A DNA stretch of 64,000 nucleotides, taken from positions 2,356,001 through 2,420,000 of the forward strand of contig NZ_CP024634.1 in NCBI RefSeq assembly GCF_003711265.1, given 5' to 3'. This DNA comes from Bathymodiolus thermophilus thioautotrophic gill symbiont. Its GTDB lineage: Bacteria; Pseudomonadota; Gammaproteobacteria; PS1; Pseudothioglobaceae. Positions within the stretch are counted from its first letter, which is position 1; each line of letters begins with the position of its first letter. This document shows, one piece after another, positions 1 to 7,419 of the stretch. The position numbers and the translations under genes are program-made. The notes below the pieces were generated by a model that was not told where the DNA came from, did not search any database, and was given only the letters and a program-made list of their open reading frames with translations.

Positions 1-576
1 TTATTGCATTTTTTTACGATGAAGCATTGCATGACAATTAGGACACACAGGAATCAAATCTTTTTCTGGGCTTACCAAATAATTTTTATTTATTTCTGAT
101 AATGGTTTAATATGATGAACATGAATGAATCCAATACCAATAGAGCCATATATATTTTCAAAATTCATATTGCAAACGGCACAACCTAAACCATGTATTT
201 CAATACATTTATTCCTTGCTTTATTATCTCTTTCATATGAGTTTACAGTAATAACTTTTTTAGAACCTTCTGTATATTGATTAGGATTCTCTATTTCATC
301 AGGAGACCTGTAGATAAAGTTTGTTTCTGTGATAAATTTAAGATATTTTCTTAATGCTGTGCCACAATTATTTTTATAATTTTCTGCTAAATCAGTTTTT
401 GATAATTTCTCAATTATAATATCGACATCTTTTTTTGATGAAATTGCAGAATCATTTATTGTGATATTTAGAGCTCTTGAAACAGCCTCTAAATATCTTA
501 CATAACTATCAGCACTGTCTTTTTGAAGACCATTTTTGACTAAAAATTCAATATATTCATATTCATTTTGAACCAT
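1..576 (-). CDS. HNH endonuclease (McrA-like)
   Basis: The 191-residue protein ends in an HNH nuclease fold. Zinc-type cysteine pairs are visible as CAVC at about residue 133 and CPNC near residue 178. The HHI signature lies at about residues 154-156, and the closing H is in the CHAMLH segment near the C-terminus. The N-terminal 100 residues are helical and charged and match no domain I recognise. Such genes are DNA-cleaving enzymes, often in restriction, phage-defence or mobile contexts. The gene is complete: the stop is at the first base of the window and the ATG at 574-576. No partner methylase is visible on this side of the window edge. The AT-rich coding and isolated position suggest accessory DNA. 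The HNH assignment is firm; the biological role is not. Confidence 0.8.
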   Translation of the reverse strand: MVQNEYEYIEFLVKNGLQKDSADSYVRYLEAVSRALNITINDSAISSKKDVDIIIEKLSKTDLAENYKNNCGTALRKYLKFITETNFIYRSPDEIENPNQYTEGSKKVITVNSYERDNKARNKCIEIHGLGCAVCNMNFENIYGSIGIGFIHVHHIKPLSEINKNYLVSPEKDLIPVCPNCHAMLHRKKMQ

Positions 577-715
577 TATATTTTCCGATTATTGCGCATA
601 ACTATTAGTATAAGGACATATTTCCTTATATCACGATATTAAAAATAAAATCTGTAAAAAACAATAAACCTCTATCTATTTTTAAGATAACATTTAATTT
701 TTACCTGATATTTTG

Positions 716-748
716 CCCTTATTCCCACGCACAGCGTGGGAATAAGGG
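716..748. repeat. Perfect 33-bp hairpin
   Basis: A 15-base arm, CCCTTATTCCCACGC, is followed by ACA and by the exact reverse complement of the arm. There is no U-run on either side, so it is not a standard intrinsic terminator. It sits in the 577-1170 gap between the HNH gene and the HIT gene. Apart from the weak reading frame at 764-1099, I see nothing else in that gap. Confidence 0.7.
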
Positions 749-763
749 TATTTTGGTGTTTTA

Positions 764-1099
764 TCATAAGAAGGGTAGCGTCCCCTTATTTCCCGTTGCC
801 ACACAAAGTCTCCTTAATGCTAAAAAAATTAGAAGCTGTAGGCTAGATATTTTACACTGATCGACCTGGAACTGATAATGATAAATCATTATACTTGCTA
901 TTTTAGAGGTAACTTTAAAGACAAAATACAATCTATATTTACCAAAATACTTATCCAAAACATCTTCATTTAAACGATTTTCACCTGTTTTTGATAAGGT
1001 TACTGAAAACTTCTCAAACATATCAGATGTAATTTTTTCATAATTTTCTGCTTCAAAAATATCGTTAATAGATATGGGCAGCATTAATCTGACAAGCAT
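764..1099 (-). CDS. Hypothetical short reading frame, possibly a remnant
   Basis: An open frame of 111 codons with an ATG at 1097-1099. Residues about 8-60 look like ordinary protein (acidic, amphipathic, with an IFEAENYEKI-type segment). The C-terminal part has the odd composition expected when a frame runs past a broken end. I recognise no family and see no good ribosome binding site. It may be the remains of a decayed gene rather than a working one. Confidence 0.25.
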   Translation of the reverse strand: MLVRLMLPISINDIFEAENYEKITSDMFEKFSVTLSKTGENRLNEDVLDKYFGKYRLYFVFKVTSKIASIMIYHYQFQVDQCKISSLQLLIFLALRRLCVATGNKGTLPFL

Positions 1100-1170
1100 T
1101 CATACAATATAATTTCTTTAAGATGTATTTGATATGCCAAAAAAAATACTTGAACATAATTTTCAAAGTG

Positions 1171-1509
1171 CTATCCCGGTGGCCAAGATAATACTCGCCC
1201 ACCCAAACAGTGAAGATGAAGGTGATAGACTGTTTGTCCGCCGTGATCATTGCAATTCATAACGACGCGATAACCCTCATCAGCAAAGCCTAAATCCTTA
1301 GCGATTTTACTGGCGGTTAAGGTTAATTTACCTACCAATGCTGCATCGTTTGTTTCATTTAATGAGGCAATATGTATTTTTGGGATGACCAAAAAATGAT
1401 GTGGCGCTTGCTTGCCAATATCGTGAAAGGCAAAAACATCTTCATCTTCATAGATTTTTTCAGCGGGAATATCTCCAGCAACAATTTTACAAAATAAACA
1501 ACTTGACAT
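1171..1509 (-). CDS. HIT family nucleotide-binding hydrolase
   Basis: A 112-residue histidine-triad protein. The catalytic motif HLHLHCLGGR is near the C-terminus and the family opening CxxCxI (CLFCKI) is at residues 4-9. It ends in the usual W-P-P-G. Family members hydrolyse phosphoramidate and adenylated nucleotides such as AMP-lysine. I chose the ATG at 1507-1509, because it gives the family's usual length and has an AGGAG-type site just upstream; a longer frame reaching 1569 would overlap the SQR-like gene and has no support. It is the last gene of a minus-strand run of four (3383 to 1171). Confidence 0.9.
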   Translation of the reverse strand: MSSCLFCKIVAGDIPAEKIYEDEDVFAFHDIGKQAPHHFLVIPKIHIASLNETNDAALVGKLTLTASKIAKDLGFADEGYRVVMNCNDHGGQTVYHLHLHCLGGRVLSWPPG

Positions 1510-1522
1510 ATCTTTTTTCTCC

Positions 1523-2650
1523 TTAGCGATACTGGCGCAAATACCACCAGCCAAACAAGCGTTTGGCAAAGTGAAATAAGCGCAGATTTGGTAACACCAA
1601 TCCGCCTGTCATTGTGCGTGATATATACATACCTTTGTAATTTGAATCAACAATACACATTAATTCAATTTTAAAAGTGTGGCTCGCTGGCTTGTCGTTA
1701 AGCGCATCAAGCATATTGTGAGTGGCGGCTTCGGCTTGTAAATCTGCCATGTGCGCTTGTTTTGGCATCCATTCTGGCCCTGGAAAACTACCTGAATCAC
1801 CTGCAACAAACACATTTTTAAGTGAAGTTTGGCAAAATTTATCCGCCTTAATCAGTCCGCCCTCGCTACGAGCAAGATCGGTATTGTCAAACCAAGTACT
1901 GCCTGTCATTCCCGGCATAAACAAAATCAAATCTGCTGGAATATCGCCCTTTTCAGTAATAACTTTGTCGGCCTCAAAAGCCTTTATTTTGTGTCCAAGA
2001 TGGGTGTTAATATTGCGCTTTTTCATCTCGTTTAACAGTTTTTTAACTGCCTTTTCGCCCAAGCGAGCACCGGGTTTTTCTGCGGGGGTAAAAAAGGTTA
2101 TATTAAATTTATCACGCCTACCTTCTTGTCGAAGTTGCGTGTCCAAACCAAACAAAAATTCAAACATCGGCCCGCCACGCATAGCACTCGGCTCTTTTGG
2201 ATTACCTGCAAAACCAATGGCAATATTGCCACTGTCTAACGCCTTTATCCTATTGCGTATTGCTTGCGCTGCATTCAATCCTTCGCAGGGGGTGATGGCA
2301 TGCTCAATACCAGGCAATTCTTCAATAAATTGTCCACCTGAGGCGATAATCAATGCATCGTTATCAATTTTAACATTGTTGTTTAACACCACCACTCTAC
2401 CATCATTCTCCAAGCCAATAACTTCGCCTGACACATGTCGGACATTCAATCGCCGAAAAAAATTACCCAGCGGCACCACAACATCTTTTTTATTTGCAGC
2501 ACCTGAGGGAATCCAAATCAAACTTGGCATATACACCAATTCTGCTTTTGGAGAAATTAATGTAATTTTCGCTATTTTGTCTTTTTTTCTAAGCATTCTA
2601 ACGGCGGTCAAACCTGCAAATCCTGATCCAATAATGGTAATATTTTTCAT
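1523..2650 (-). CDS. SQR/FCSD-type FAD-dependent sulfide oxidoreductase-like protein
   Basis: A 375-residue flavoprotein of the sulfide:quinone oxidoreductase / flavocytochrome c sulfide dehydrogenase superfamily. It has an N-terminal FAD-binding GSGFAGL at residues 8-14, a second Rossmann segment with the ASGG motif near 103, and the FVAGD flavin motif late in the chain. SQR enzymes oxidise sulfide and pass electrons to quinone, using redox cysteines. Here I find a cysteine at residue 122 (TPCEG) and one at about 332 (LMCIVD). The segment around 150-160, which in classical SQR carries the middle cysteine, reads GNPKEPSAMRGG with none. The C-terminal 30 residues contain an amphipathic aromatic-rich stretch that could bind membrane. 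The gene is 3 bases from the small ABM-like gene upstream. A sulfur role is likely, and the exact SQR type is open. Confidence 0.8.
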   Translation of the reverse strand: MKNITIIGSGFAGLTAVRMLRKKDKIAKITLISPKAELVYMPSLIWIPSGAANKKDVVVPLGNFFRRLNVRHVSGEVIGLENDGRVVVLNNNVKIDNDALIIASGGQFIEELPGIEHAITPCEGLNAAQAIRNRIKALDSGNIAIGFAGNPKEPSAMRGGPMFEFLFGLDTQLRQEGRRDKFNITFFTPAEKPGARLGEKAVKKLLNEMKKRNINTHLGHKIKAFEADKVITEKGDIPADLILFMPGMTGSTWFDNTDLARSEGGLIKADKFCQTSLKNVFVAGDSGSFPGPEWMPKQAHMADLQAEAATHNMLDALNDKPASHTFKIELMCIVDSNYKGMYISRTMTGGLVLPNLRLFHFAKRLFGWWYLRQYR

Positions 2651-2653
2651 TTT

Positions 2654-2956
2654 TTAAAAAATCTCTATAGCCTGATTGGTGCTAGTTTCTATATTAACAA
2701 TGCTACTAAAATGTTGCATCATTTGTGGCCACTCTTGCCTCGCCTCAAGCAACTTCTTAAAAGTTTCTTGATGTGCCTTACTTTGCCATTTCACTAAGCA
2801 ATACACCCGTCCATGCTCATCTATACCAGAATCACGAGAAATAAACCCATCGGCCTTGGCAATGTCTTCATCAATCTCTTTTGACAACGCCGTCCAATCA
2901 TCAATCAAATCTTTTTCGTTTAACTCAAACGACATAATAACAAAATATTCACTCAT
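2654..2956 (-). CDS. Small dimeric alpha-beta barrel protein (ABM-like)
   Basis: A 100-residue soluble protein. The pattern of a beta strand, a helix around residues 15-35, a GFISRDSGID segment, a CLVKW strand and a late helix with EARQEW resembles the antibiotic-biosynthesis-monooxygenase / dimeric ferredoxin-like fold. The resemblance is by eye and no catalytic residues can be named. Its start overlaps the end of the upstream gene by 8 bases and its stop is 3 bases before the SQR-like gene, so it is surely co-transcribed with them. A role next to sulfide oxidation is inferred from position only. Confidence 0.6.
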   Translation of the reverse strand: MSEYFVIMSFELNEKDLIDDWTALSKEIDEDIAKADGFISRDSGIDEHGRVYCLVKWQSKAHQETFKKLLEARQEWPQMMQHFSSIVNIETSTNQAIEIF

Positions 2957-3383
2957 GTTTGTCCCCTATATTTTTACAAAAATGTCCACTATCAAGGCCT
3001 TCTACGCTGCGCGCTATATTATCAATAAAAGCCTGTAATTCATCAAATTCTAACACAGTAAGAATACGCGTTACAATCTCTGGTTTCACTCTTAAAGTAC
3101 ATATTGTGCCGTCTTTAAGTTCAGTTTGCATACCTGCTGCATTCATAAATAAGCCGTTACCATTTGCTTCAAGTATTTGCTCTAATTCGTCTTGAAGTTT
3201 ATCGTACAAAACTTGCAATTCGTCCAATATACGCTCGCTGGTTTCATCAGGAATGGCAACAATTTCACCTTGCACTGACCCAAATTCATTGTCACTTTCA
3301 ACTGTAAATTCTATCCCCACTTTTATTAAGTGGTCTTTAAATTTTCCTGAAAGTGTTGTATCAAAAAATATATAATCTAGCAT
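2949..3383 (-). CDS. Conserved hypothetical protein, first gene of SQR-like operon
   Basis: A 144-residue acidic protein with no signal peptide or membrane segment. A central helical stretch (about 48-72, rich in Leu, Glu and Gln) could form a coiled coil. Two cysteines are present, one in a T-I-C-T strand near residue 96 and one in HFCKN near the end. I recognise no family. It opens a minus-strand operon: its stop overlaps the next gene by 8 bases, followed by the SQR-like and HIT genes. The divergent nitroreductase starts 36 bases upstream, so the two promoters share 3384-3419. Confidence 0.55.
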   Translation of the reverse strand: MLDYIFFDTTLSGKFKDHLIKVGIEFTVESDNEFGSVQGEIVAIPDETSERILDELQVLYDKLQDELEQILEANGNGLFMNAAGMQTELKDGTICTLRVKPEIVTRILTVLEFDELQAFIDNIARSVEGLDSGHFCKNIGDKHE

Positions 3384-3419
3384 AATTTATTTTAAAAGTT
3401 ATTTAAGGAGGGTATTTTA

Positions 3420-4001
3420 ATGCTGAACAAAGGCGCACTTGACACTTTATTTACAAAAGCACGAAGTTATAACGGCTGGTTGAACAAATCCGTGTCTGCA
3501 ACACAAATTAACCAAATTTACCAACTAATGAAGTTCGCCCCAACTGCGGCGAACACTTGCCCATCACGCATTATTCTAGTACAATCCAACGAAGCCAAAG
3601 CAAGACTTAAGCCACATTTAGATGAAGGCAATGTGGAAAAATCAATGACTGCACCTGCAGTGGCAATCATCGGCTATGACACTGAATTTTACGAAAAACT
3701 TCCCTTTCTGTTCCCTCATACTGATGCCAAAAGTTGGTACGAAGGCAAACCAGATAAAATTAAATCTGTAGGCGAAATGAATGCAACCCTACAAGGCGCT
3801 TATTTTATGATGGCAACACGCTCTATCGGTTTGGATTGCGGCCCAATGGGTGGATTTAACGCCGAAACGCTAGATAACGAATTTTTCCCAGATGGCAAAG
3901 TCAAATCTATTTTCTTATGTGGCATTGGTTATGGCGACAAAGACACGCTCTTCGCTCGCTCGCCTCGTCTTGATTTTGACGAGGCTTGCAAAATCATTTA
4001 G
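3420..4001 (+). CDS. rutE: RutE/HadB-type nitroreductase family reductase
   Basis: A 193-residue protein that matches E. coli RutE (malonic semialdehyde reductase, FMN-dependent nitroreductase fold) along its whole length. Shared landmarks are the opening LDTLFTKAR-x-YNGW, the KFAPTAAN cofactor segment near residues 38-45, FYEKLP-FLFPH, GLDCGPMGGF near 140, and the closing PRL-F-EAC. RutE reduces malonic semialdehyde to 3-hydroxypropionate in pyrimidine breakdown, but no other rut gene is nearby, so here it may be a general enal or aldehyde reductase. A GGAGG site precedes the start. Its 3' end overlaps the convergent small exported protein by 8 bases. Family is certain, substrate is not. Confidence 0.85.
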   Translation: MLNKGALDTLFTKARSYNGWLNKSVSATQINQIYQLMKFAPTAANTCPSRIILVQSNEAKARLKPHLDEGNVEKSMTAPAVAIIGYDTEFYEKLPFLFPHTDAKSWYEGKPDKIKSVGEMNATLQGAYFMMATRSIGLDCGPMGGFNAETLDNEFFPDGKVKSIFLCGIGYGDKDTLFARSPRLDFDEACKII

Positions 4002-4236
4002 ATTTAACAGCTTCCTCAGTTTTTTCTCTTGGTGGGCAACCGTTATGCAATAACCATTGGTCTTCATGTCCAATGGCTTTTGCAAAAGTGGGAATTTCAC
4101 ATTCTTCGGCAGTTTTTTCTTTGTTTGCCTTTGTCTCAGTGTCTTTTTTATCTTCACCAGAACCAAACCACGATGCCGTTACAGCGGTGGTAAAAATTAA
4201 CATCAATAAAACTGTAAATTTCTTTATATTTTTCAT
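3994..4236 (-). CDS. Small exported hypothetical protein
   Basis: An 80-residue protein with a clear signal peptide: Lys-rich start, hydrophobic core at about residues 7-20, and a likely cleavage near T-A-S. The mature part is charged (KKDTETKANKEK) and holds two cysteines, at ECE-I and GCPP, that could form a disulfide. I know no family. The ATG at 4234-4236 is followed closely upstream by repeat DNA starting at 4263. It converges with the nitroreductase gene. Confidence 0.5.
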   Translation of the reverse strand: MKNIKKFTVLLMLIFTTAVTASWFGSGEDKKDTETKANKEKTAEECEIPTFAKAIGHEDQWLLHNGCPPREKTEEAVKSK

Positions 4237-4262
4237 AACTTTTTTCCTTTTTTATTAAATAA

Positions 4263-4423
4263 GAGACTTTTGTATAAACATAAATAATCATCAAGCATCC
4301 ACTTTTCACCCACTTGGTAATTTTTTAAACCCAGCCTTAGCCCTGCTAGGACAAGGTTTAAGAAAATCACCAAGTGGACAAAAATTGAATTTTGCTAATC
4401 ATCCATATTTATGCAAAGATCTC
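4263..4423. repeat. 161-bp palindromic repeat, copy 1
   Basis: A full-length member of the dispersed repeat family. Outer ends are variants of GAGACCTTTGCATAAATATG in inverted orientation. Inner arms CCCACTTGGTAATTTTTTAAAC and its imperfect reverse complement flank a GC-richer centre containing CCTAGCAGGG or its complement. It carries no reading frame. It lies between the exported protein start and the MBL gene stop. Confidence 0.9.
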
Positions 4424-4427
4424 TAAT

Positions 4428-4474
4428 AGACTTTTGCATAAGATTGAATTTTACCAATCATTTTTATACAAATA
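4428..4474. repeat. Internally deleted repeat remnant
   Basis: Directly beside copy 1. It keeps a left end (AGACTTTTGCATAA) and a decayed right end (TTATACAAATATTT) with only about 20 bases between. It looks like a deletion product of the same repeat and abuts the MBL gene stop. Confidence 0.55.
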
Positions 4475-4476
4475 TT

Positions 4477-5388
4477 TTAGTCGTCAAACTCCATCTCTTC
4501 GAACACCCATTGCGCATTTTTTCCCGCAATGCTTTCATAATTTTTTAGATAATGAAAATTTGATTGATCAATTTTACTGGCATCTAGCATATTGCCATCA
4601 TTCTCTAAAATCTTACTAATTTTTGTTTTTAAAAACACCAAATAATCATAAGTATTATGCGTTGCAAACAACAAATCAGATGCATTACCATGACCTGGAA
4701 TTATGTGTTTTGGCTTAAAACTTGCCATTTTTTCGAATGCATTAATCCAACTTTGAGAATCTTTAGCGGGTCCAATTCCCAGCATTCTGTTATTGAAAAC
4801 CATATCACCTGTAAACATTGTTTTTGTACTCGGCATCCAAACAACAATATCACCCACCGTGTGCGCTGCACCAAAATGATACAACTCTAAATTTATACCG
4901 CCAAAGTCCACCTGCATTTTCTTATCAAAAGTCTCCAATGCAGGCACAGGCTTTGTGCCTTTTAAACTATCGCCAATCAATATATTTAACCTTGCTATTT
5001 GCTCATCTGCTCTTGCTTGTTGGTCAATTTTAGTTTTACTAGAACTGATAATTCTGGCACCTAATTTTTGAAAATAATCATTGCCTAACCAGCGATGGTC
5101 TTGCCCGCCAGTATTGATGACGATTTTGACAGGCATGGGGGTGAGTTTTTGAATGGCTTTATGAATCTCTTTGGCACCAAGATAACTTGCACCTGAATCT
5201 ATAAGCACCACACCTGCGCTCGTAATAATAACCCCATGTGTTGAATTATTGCCTAAATTAGTTTTAGACCTTTGGGATAATTCACCCACTAAGGCATAAA
5301 CATTATCTGCTATCTTTTGCACCTCAAATAAAGCGTAAGTTACACTTGAAAATAAATAGAATAATACAATGATTGTAATTTTTTTCAT
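4477..5388 (-). CDS. Exported MBL-fold protein, SoxH-like, altered metal motif
   Basis: A 303-residue metallo-beta-lactamase-fold protein with a signal peptide (residues 1-19). Fold landmarks are VVLIDSGAS near 60-68, AAHTVGD near 176, FTGDMVF and IIPGHGN. The first metal motif, normally HxHxDH, reads NTGGQDH at residues 92-98, so both leading histidines are gone while the Asp-His remain. Relatives near sulfur-oxidation genes (SoxH and quinoprotein-relay hydrolases) act in the periplasm. The change suggests a one-metal or non-classical enzyme, or a binding protein. The next gene downstream in the operon direction is the small exported protein across repeat DNA. The DUF4395 gene is 10 bases upstream and likely co-transcribed. 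Confidence 0.75.
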   Translation of the reverse strand: MKKITIIVLFYLFSSVTYALFEVQKIADNVYALVGELSQRSKTNLGNNSTHGVIITSAGVVLIDSGASYLGAKEIHKAIQKLTPMPVKIVINTGGQDHRWLGNDYFQKLGARIISSSKTKIDQQARADEQIARLNILIGDSLKGTKPVPALETFDKKMQVDFGGINLELYHFGAAHTVGDIVVWMPSTKTMFTGDMVFNNRMLGIGPAKDSQSWINAFEKMASFKPKHIIPGHGNASDLLFATHNTYDYLVFLKTKISKILENDGNMLDASKIDQSNFHYLKNYESIAGKNAQWVFEEMEFDD

Positions 5389-5398
5389 ACTTTTTTCC

Positions 5399-6019
5399 TT
5401 ATTTGTTAAAAATTAAAAATTCAATAATATCGCCAAATACCAAGTAAAAAAGTACCAGTATTGAGAGCGTAAATATTAGACTTTGTGCCAAATTTAGACT
5501 TTGAATAGGTGTTCGTTTTTTATTCAAATCACACGATTCACCGGGGCAATACTTAGCGCTATCTTGATGAAATATATTGTAAATTTTGCACCCTGCACAA
5601 ATGCCAAATACCGCTTCAAAAAACAACAAACCTAAACATAAAGCACAAGTCAAAATATTAACAGGACCACGAATATCGTTCAGCACCACCAAATAAAACA
5701 TCACCATCGCTAAGAAAAACCCAAATGCCCATGCCCAGCGTTTCTGCGGTGCACCGACATATTCGGGCGTTTGATTGTTAACCATCCAACGACCCATTAT
5801 CATAGATGGTGAATATTTTGGGTTAACAACAATACGAATAAAAAAATCAAACAAGAAAACCGATACCATTAGTTTAGTTGGCTCATTATTACCTGTTAAA
5901 AAACCATTCATAAATGCCATAAAAACAAACAAGAAAATGATTCCAGCTGCTGCCCTCACTTCTCGTTCATTAAAAACAAGAATGTCATAACCTGCTACTT
6001 TTTCCCCGAATTTAAACAC
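5399..6019 (-). CDS. DUF4395 family integral membrane protein
   Basis: A 206-residue protein with four to five membrane segments (about 23-40, 46-64, 93-113, 120-140, 172-200). Between them is a cysteine-rich stretch GICAGCKIY near residue 140 and YCPGESC near 160, as in DUF4395 proteins. These often neighbour thioredoxin-like and rhodanese-like sulfur or thiol genes, so a redox or sulfur-carrier role is plausible. The function is not established. Translation starts at GTG (6017-6019) with GGAGATAAA just upstream. It probably forms an operon with the MBL-fold gene. Confidence 0.7.
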   Translation of the reverse strand: MFKFGEKVAGYDILVFNEREVRAAAGIIFLFVFMAFMNGFLTGNNEPTKLMVSVFLFDFFIRIVVNPKYSPSMIMGRWMVNNQTPEYVGAPQKRWAWAFGFFLAMVMFYLVVLNDIRGPVNILTCALCLGLLFFEAVFGICAGCKIYNIFHQDSAKYCPGESCDLNKKRTPIQSLNLAQSLIFTLSILVLFYLVFGDIIEFLIFNK

Positions 6020-6032
6020 TTTATCTCCAATA

Positions 6033-6145
6033 ATTTTGGCAATTTTTTACACCCAGTCTTAACGCTGCTAAAACAAGGTTTAAGACAATCACCCATTTGT
6101 CAAAAATTGAATTTTGCCAATCATCCATATTTATACAAAGGCCTC
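6033..6145. repeat. Palindromic repeat, left end missing
   Basis: Only the centre and right arm of the family remain, ending in ATATTTATACAAAGGCCTC. The last base is also the first base of the stop codon (reverse strand) of the cytochrome gene at 6145. Base changes in the inner arms show it is older than the full copies. Confidence 0.8.
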
Positions 6146-6591
6146 TAATTAACCGTAAAAGCCTCGTGGCAAGCCAAGCAGTTTTGCATTAGCCTGCCAG
6201 TTAATTCCGCTAAATCTTTCATATCATCCGCATCACCTTCATCCGCTTCTGCTGCATTAATGGCCAATTCTTCAAACATCATATGTGTTGGACCACCAAT
6301 TTTTTCAAATGACACAGGCGTTTTGTCTTTAATGGTTTGAGGCGTTGCTCTTGCCATGCGATTGCCAGAATAATGCGCTGCTTTAATAACCATGGTCTTA
6401 TCTCCAATGCCAATACCAAGCATAATTTGCTGGATGCTTACTAACATTTGCCTCATTTCTCTAAGAAACACTACTTTTTCTTCAGCATTAAGCCCTAAAT
6501 GGTAACGATTATCGTGGTTTTTAGTTTGTGACAAAACTTGTGTTGATGTCAATAGTCCAAATAATACAAAAAATAAGATTTTTCTTTTCAT
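6145..6591 (-). CDS. Periplasmic cytochrome c, class II-like (C-terminal haem)
   Basis: A 148-residue protein with a signal peptide (residues 1-21, ending near VLS-Q). One haem-binding CLACH lies at about residues 138-142, close to the C-terminus. The rest is predicted to be helical, with a Met- and Ala-rich middle. A C-terminal CxxCH on a four-helix protein is the hallmark of class II cytochromes (cytochrome c' or c-556 type). It would serve as a periplasmic electron carrier or gas-binding protein. It sits among sulfur and redox genes. Its stop codon touches a truncated palindromic repeat. Confidence 0.8.
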   Translation of the reverse strand: MKRKILFFVLFGLLTSTQVLSQTKNHDNRYHLGLNAEEKVVFLREMRQMLVSIQQIMLGIGIGDKTMVIKAAHYSGNRMARATPQTIKDKTPVSFEKIGGPTHMMFEELAINAAEADEGDADDMKDLAELTGRLMQNCLACHEAFTVN

Positions 6592-6698
6592 AACTCCATA
6601 ACCAATAATGCACTAATTGACATATTATAAGGTAGTTTTAATTATTATTATATGATTCAAATCACATCACGGGTCTTTATGAGGATTTTGCCTAAATT

Positions 6699-6859
6699 GA
6701 GACCTTTGCATAAATATAAATAATCATCAAAAATCCACTTTTCACCTACTTGGTAATTTTTTAAACCCAGCCTTAACCCTGCTAAAACAAGGTTTAAGAA
6801 AATCACCAAGTGGGCAAAAATTGAATTTTGCTAATCATCCATATTTATGCAAAGGTCTC
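6699..6859. repeat. 161-bp palindromic repeat, copy 3, inside gene 3' end
   Basis: A full-length copy. Its right end lies within the coding frame of the Crp/Fnr gene on the minus strand, giving that protein the tail R-P-L-H-K-Y-G and its TGA stop. Confidence 0.9.
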
Positions 6860-7419
6860 ATCTTGATAAACTGGGCATACCGCACAATTTTGCCCTCTTG
6901 TTCTAGTGTCTTTAAAATGCGATAAAAGGTCTCGTGTGCCAAGCCTAATCTGCGTGCCATATCTTTAAGTGAATAGGAAAAATGAAGTTCAAAATTTTCA
7001 TCAACTTCAGAGGCAAAGAATGTTAAAACTCGCTCGTAAGCACTATTGATACTTTTAATTTCATTCAACAATCTTAGGCTTCGAACTTGTTGGGCATAAG
7101 TTTTTAACAACTCCATCATAGCGTTTGGGCTATCTTGCAGATATTGGGCAACTTCTGTTTTGGCAAAAGAAAATACTGTGCAGGCGGAATCACAAATTGC
7201 ATGGCAATGATATACTTGAGAGAAAAACGATGCCTCAGCAAAAGTTTCTTGCGAATAGGCAATGTGCATCACCAAAGACTGCCCTTCTACCGTCTCTCGC
7301 ACCAATTTAATTCTGCCTTTTTTAAGAAGAAATAACCGCTCCACATCGGCACTTTGGTAAAACAAAAAATCCCCTTTGTTTAATTTGAGTGTCTGATATT
7401 TAATGTTATTTCTAAACAT
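6835..7419 (-). CDS. Crp/Fnr family transcriptional regulator
   Basis: A 194-residue cyclic-nucleotide-binding-fold regulator. The N-terminal beta-roll has KGDFLFYQ near 15 and GRIKLVRE near 35; a dimer helix lies around 100-130; and a C-terminal winged helix has SLKDMARRLGLAHETFYRILKTL near 150-172. The N-terminal cysteines that hold the FNR iron-sulfur cluster are absent, so oxygen sensing by cluster is unlikely. The start at 7417-7419 is preceded by AGGG and overlaps the YhiN gene stop by 8 bases, which argues against the longer frame to 7473. The last codons come from a palindromic repeat. It may regulate the neighbouring sulfur genes; that is inference. Confidence 0.85.
   Translation of the reverse strand: MFRNNIKYQTLKLNKGDFLFYQSADVERLFLLKKGRIKLVRETVEGQSLVMHIAYSQETFAEASFFSQVYHCHAICDSACTVFSFAKTEVAQYLQDSPNAMMELLKTYAQQVRSLRLLNEIKSINSAYERVLTFFASEVDENFELHFSYSLKDMARRLGLAHETFYRILKTLEQEGKIVRYAQFIKMRPLHKYG

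Noticed and set aside
1722-2657. A 311-codon frame on the plus strand across the SQR-like gene
   Set aside because: It is an antisense shadow of a clearly recognisable flavoprotein; its translation has low-complexity Ser/Pro/Asn composition and no family pattern.
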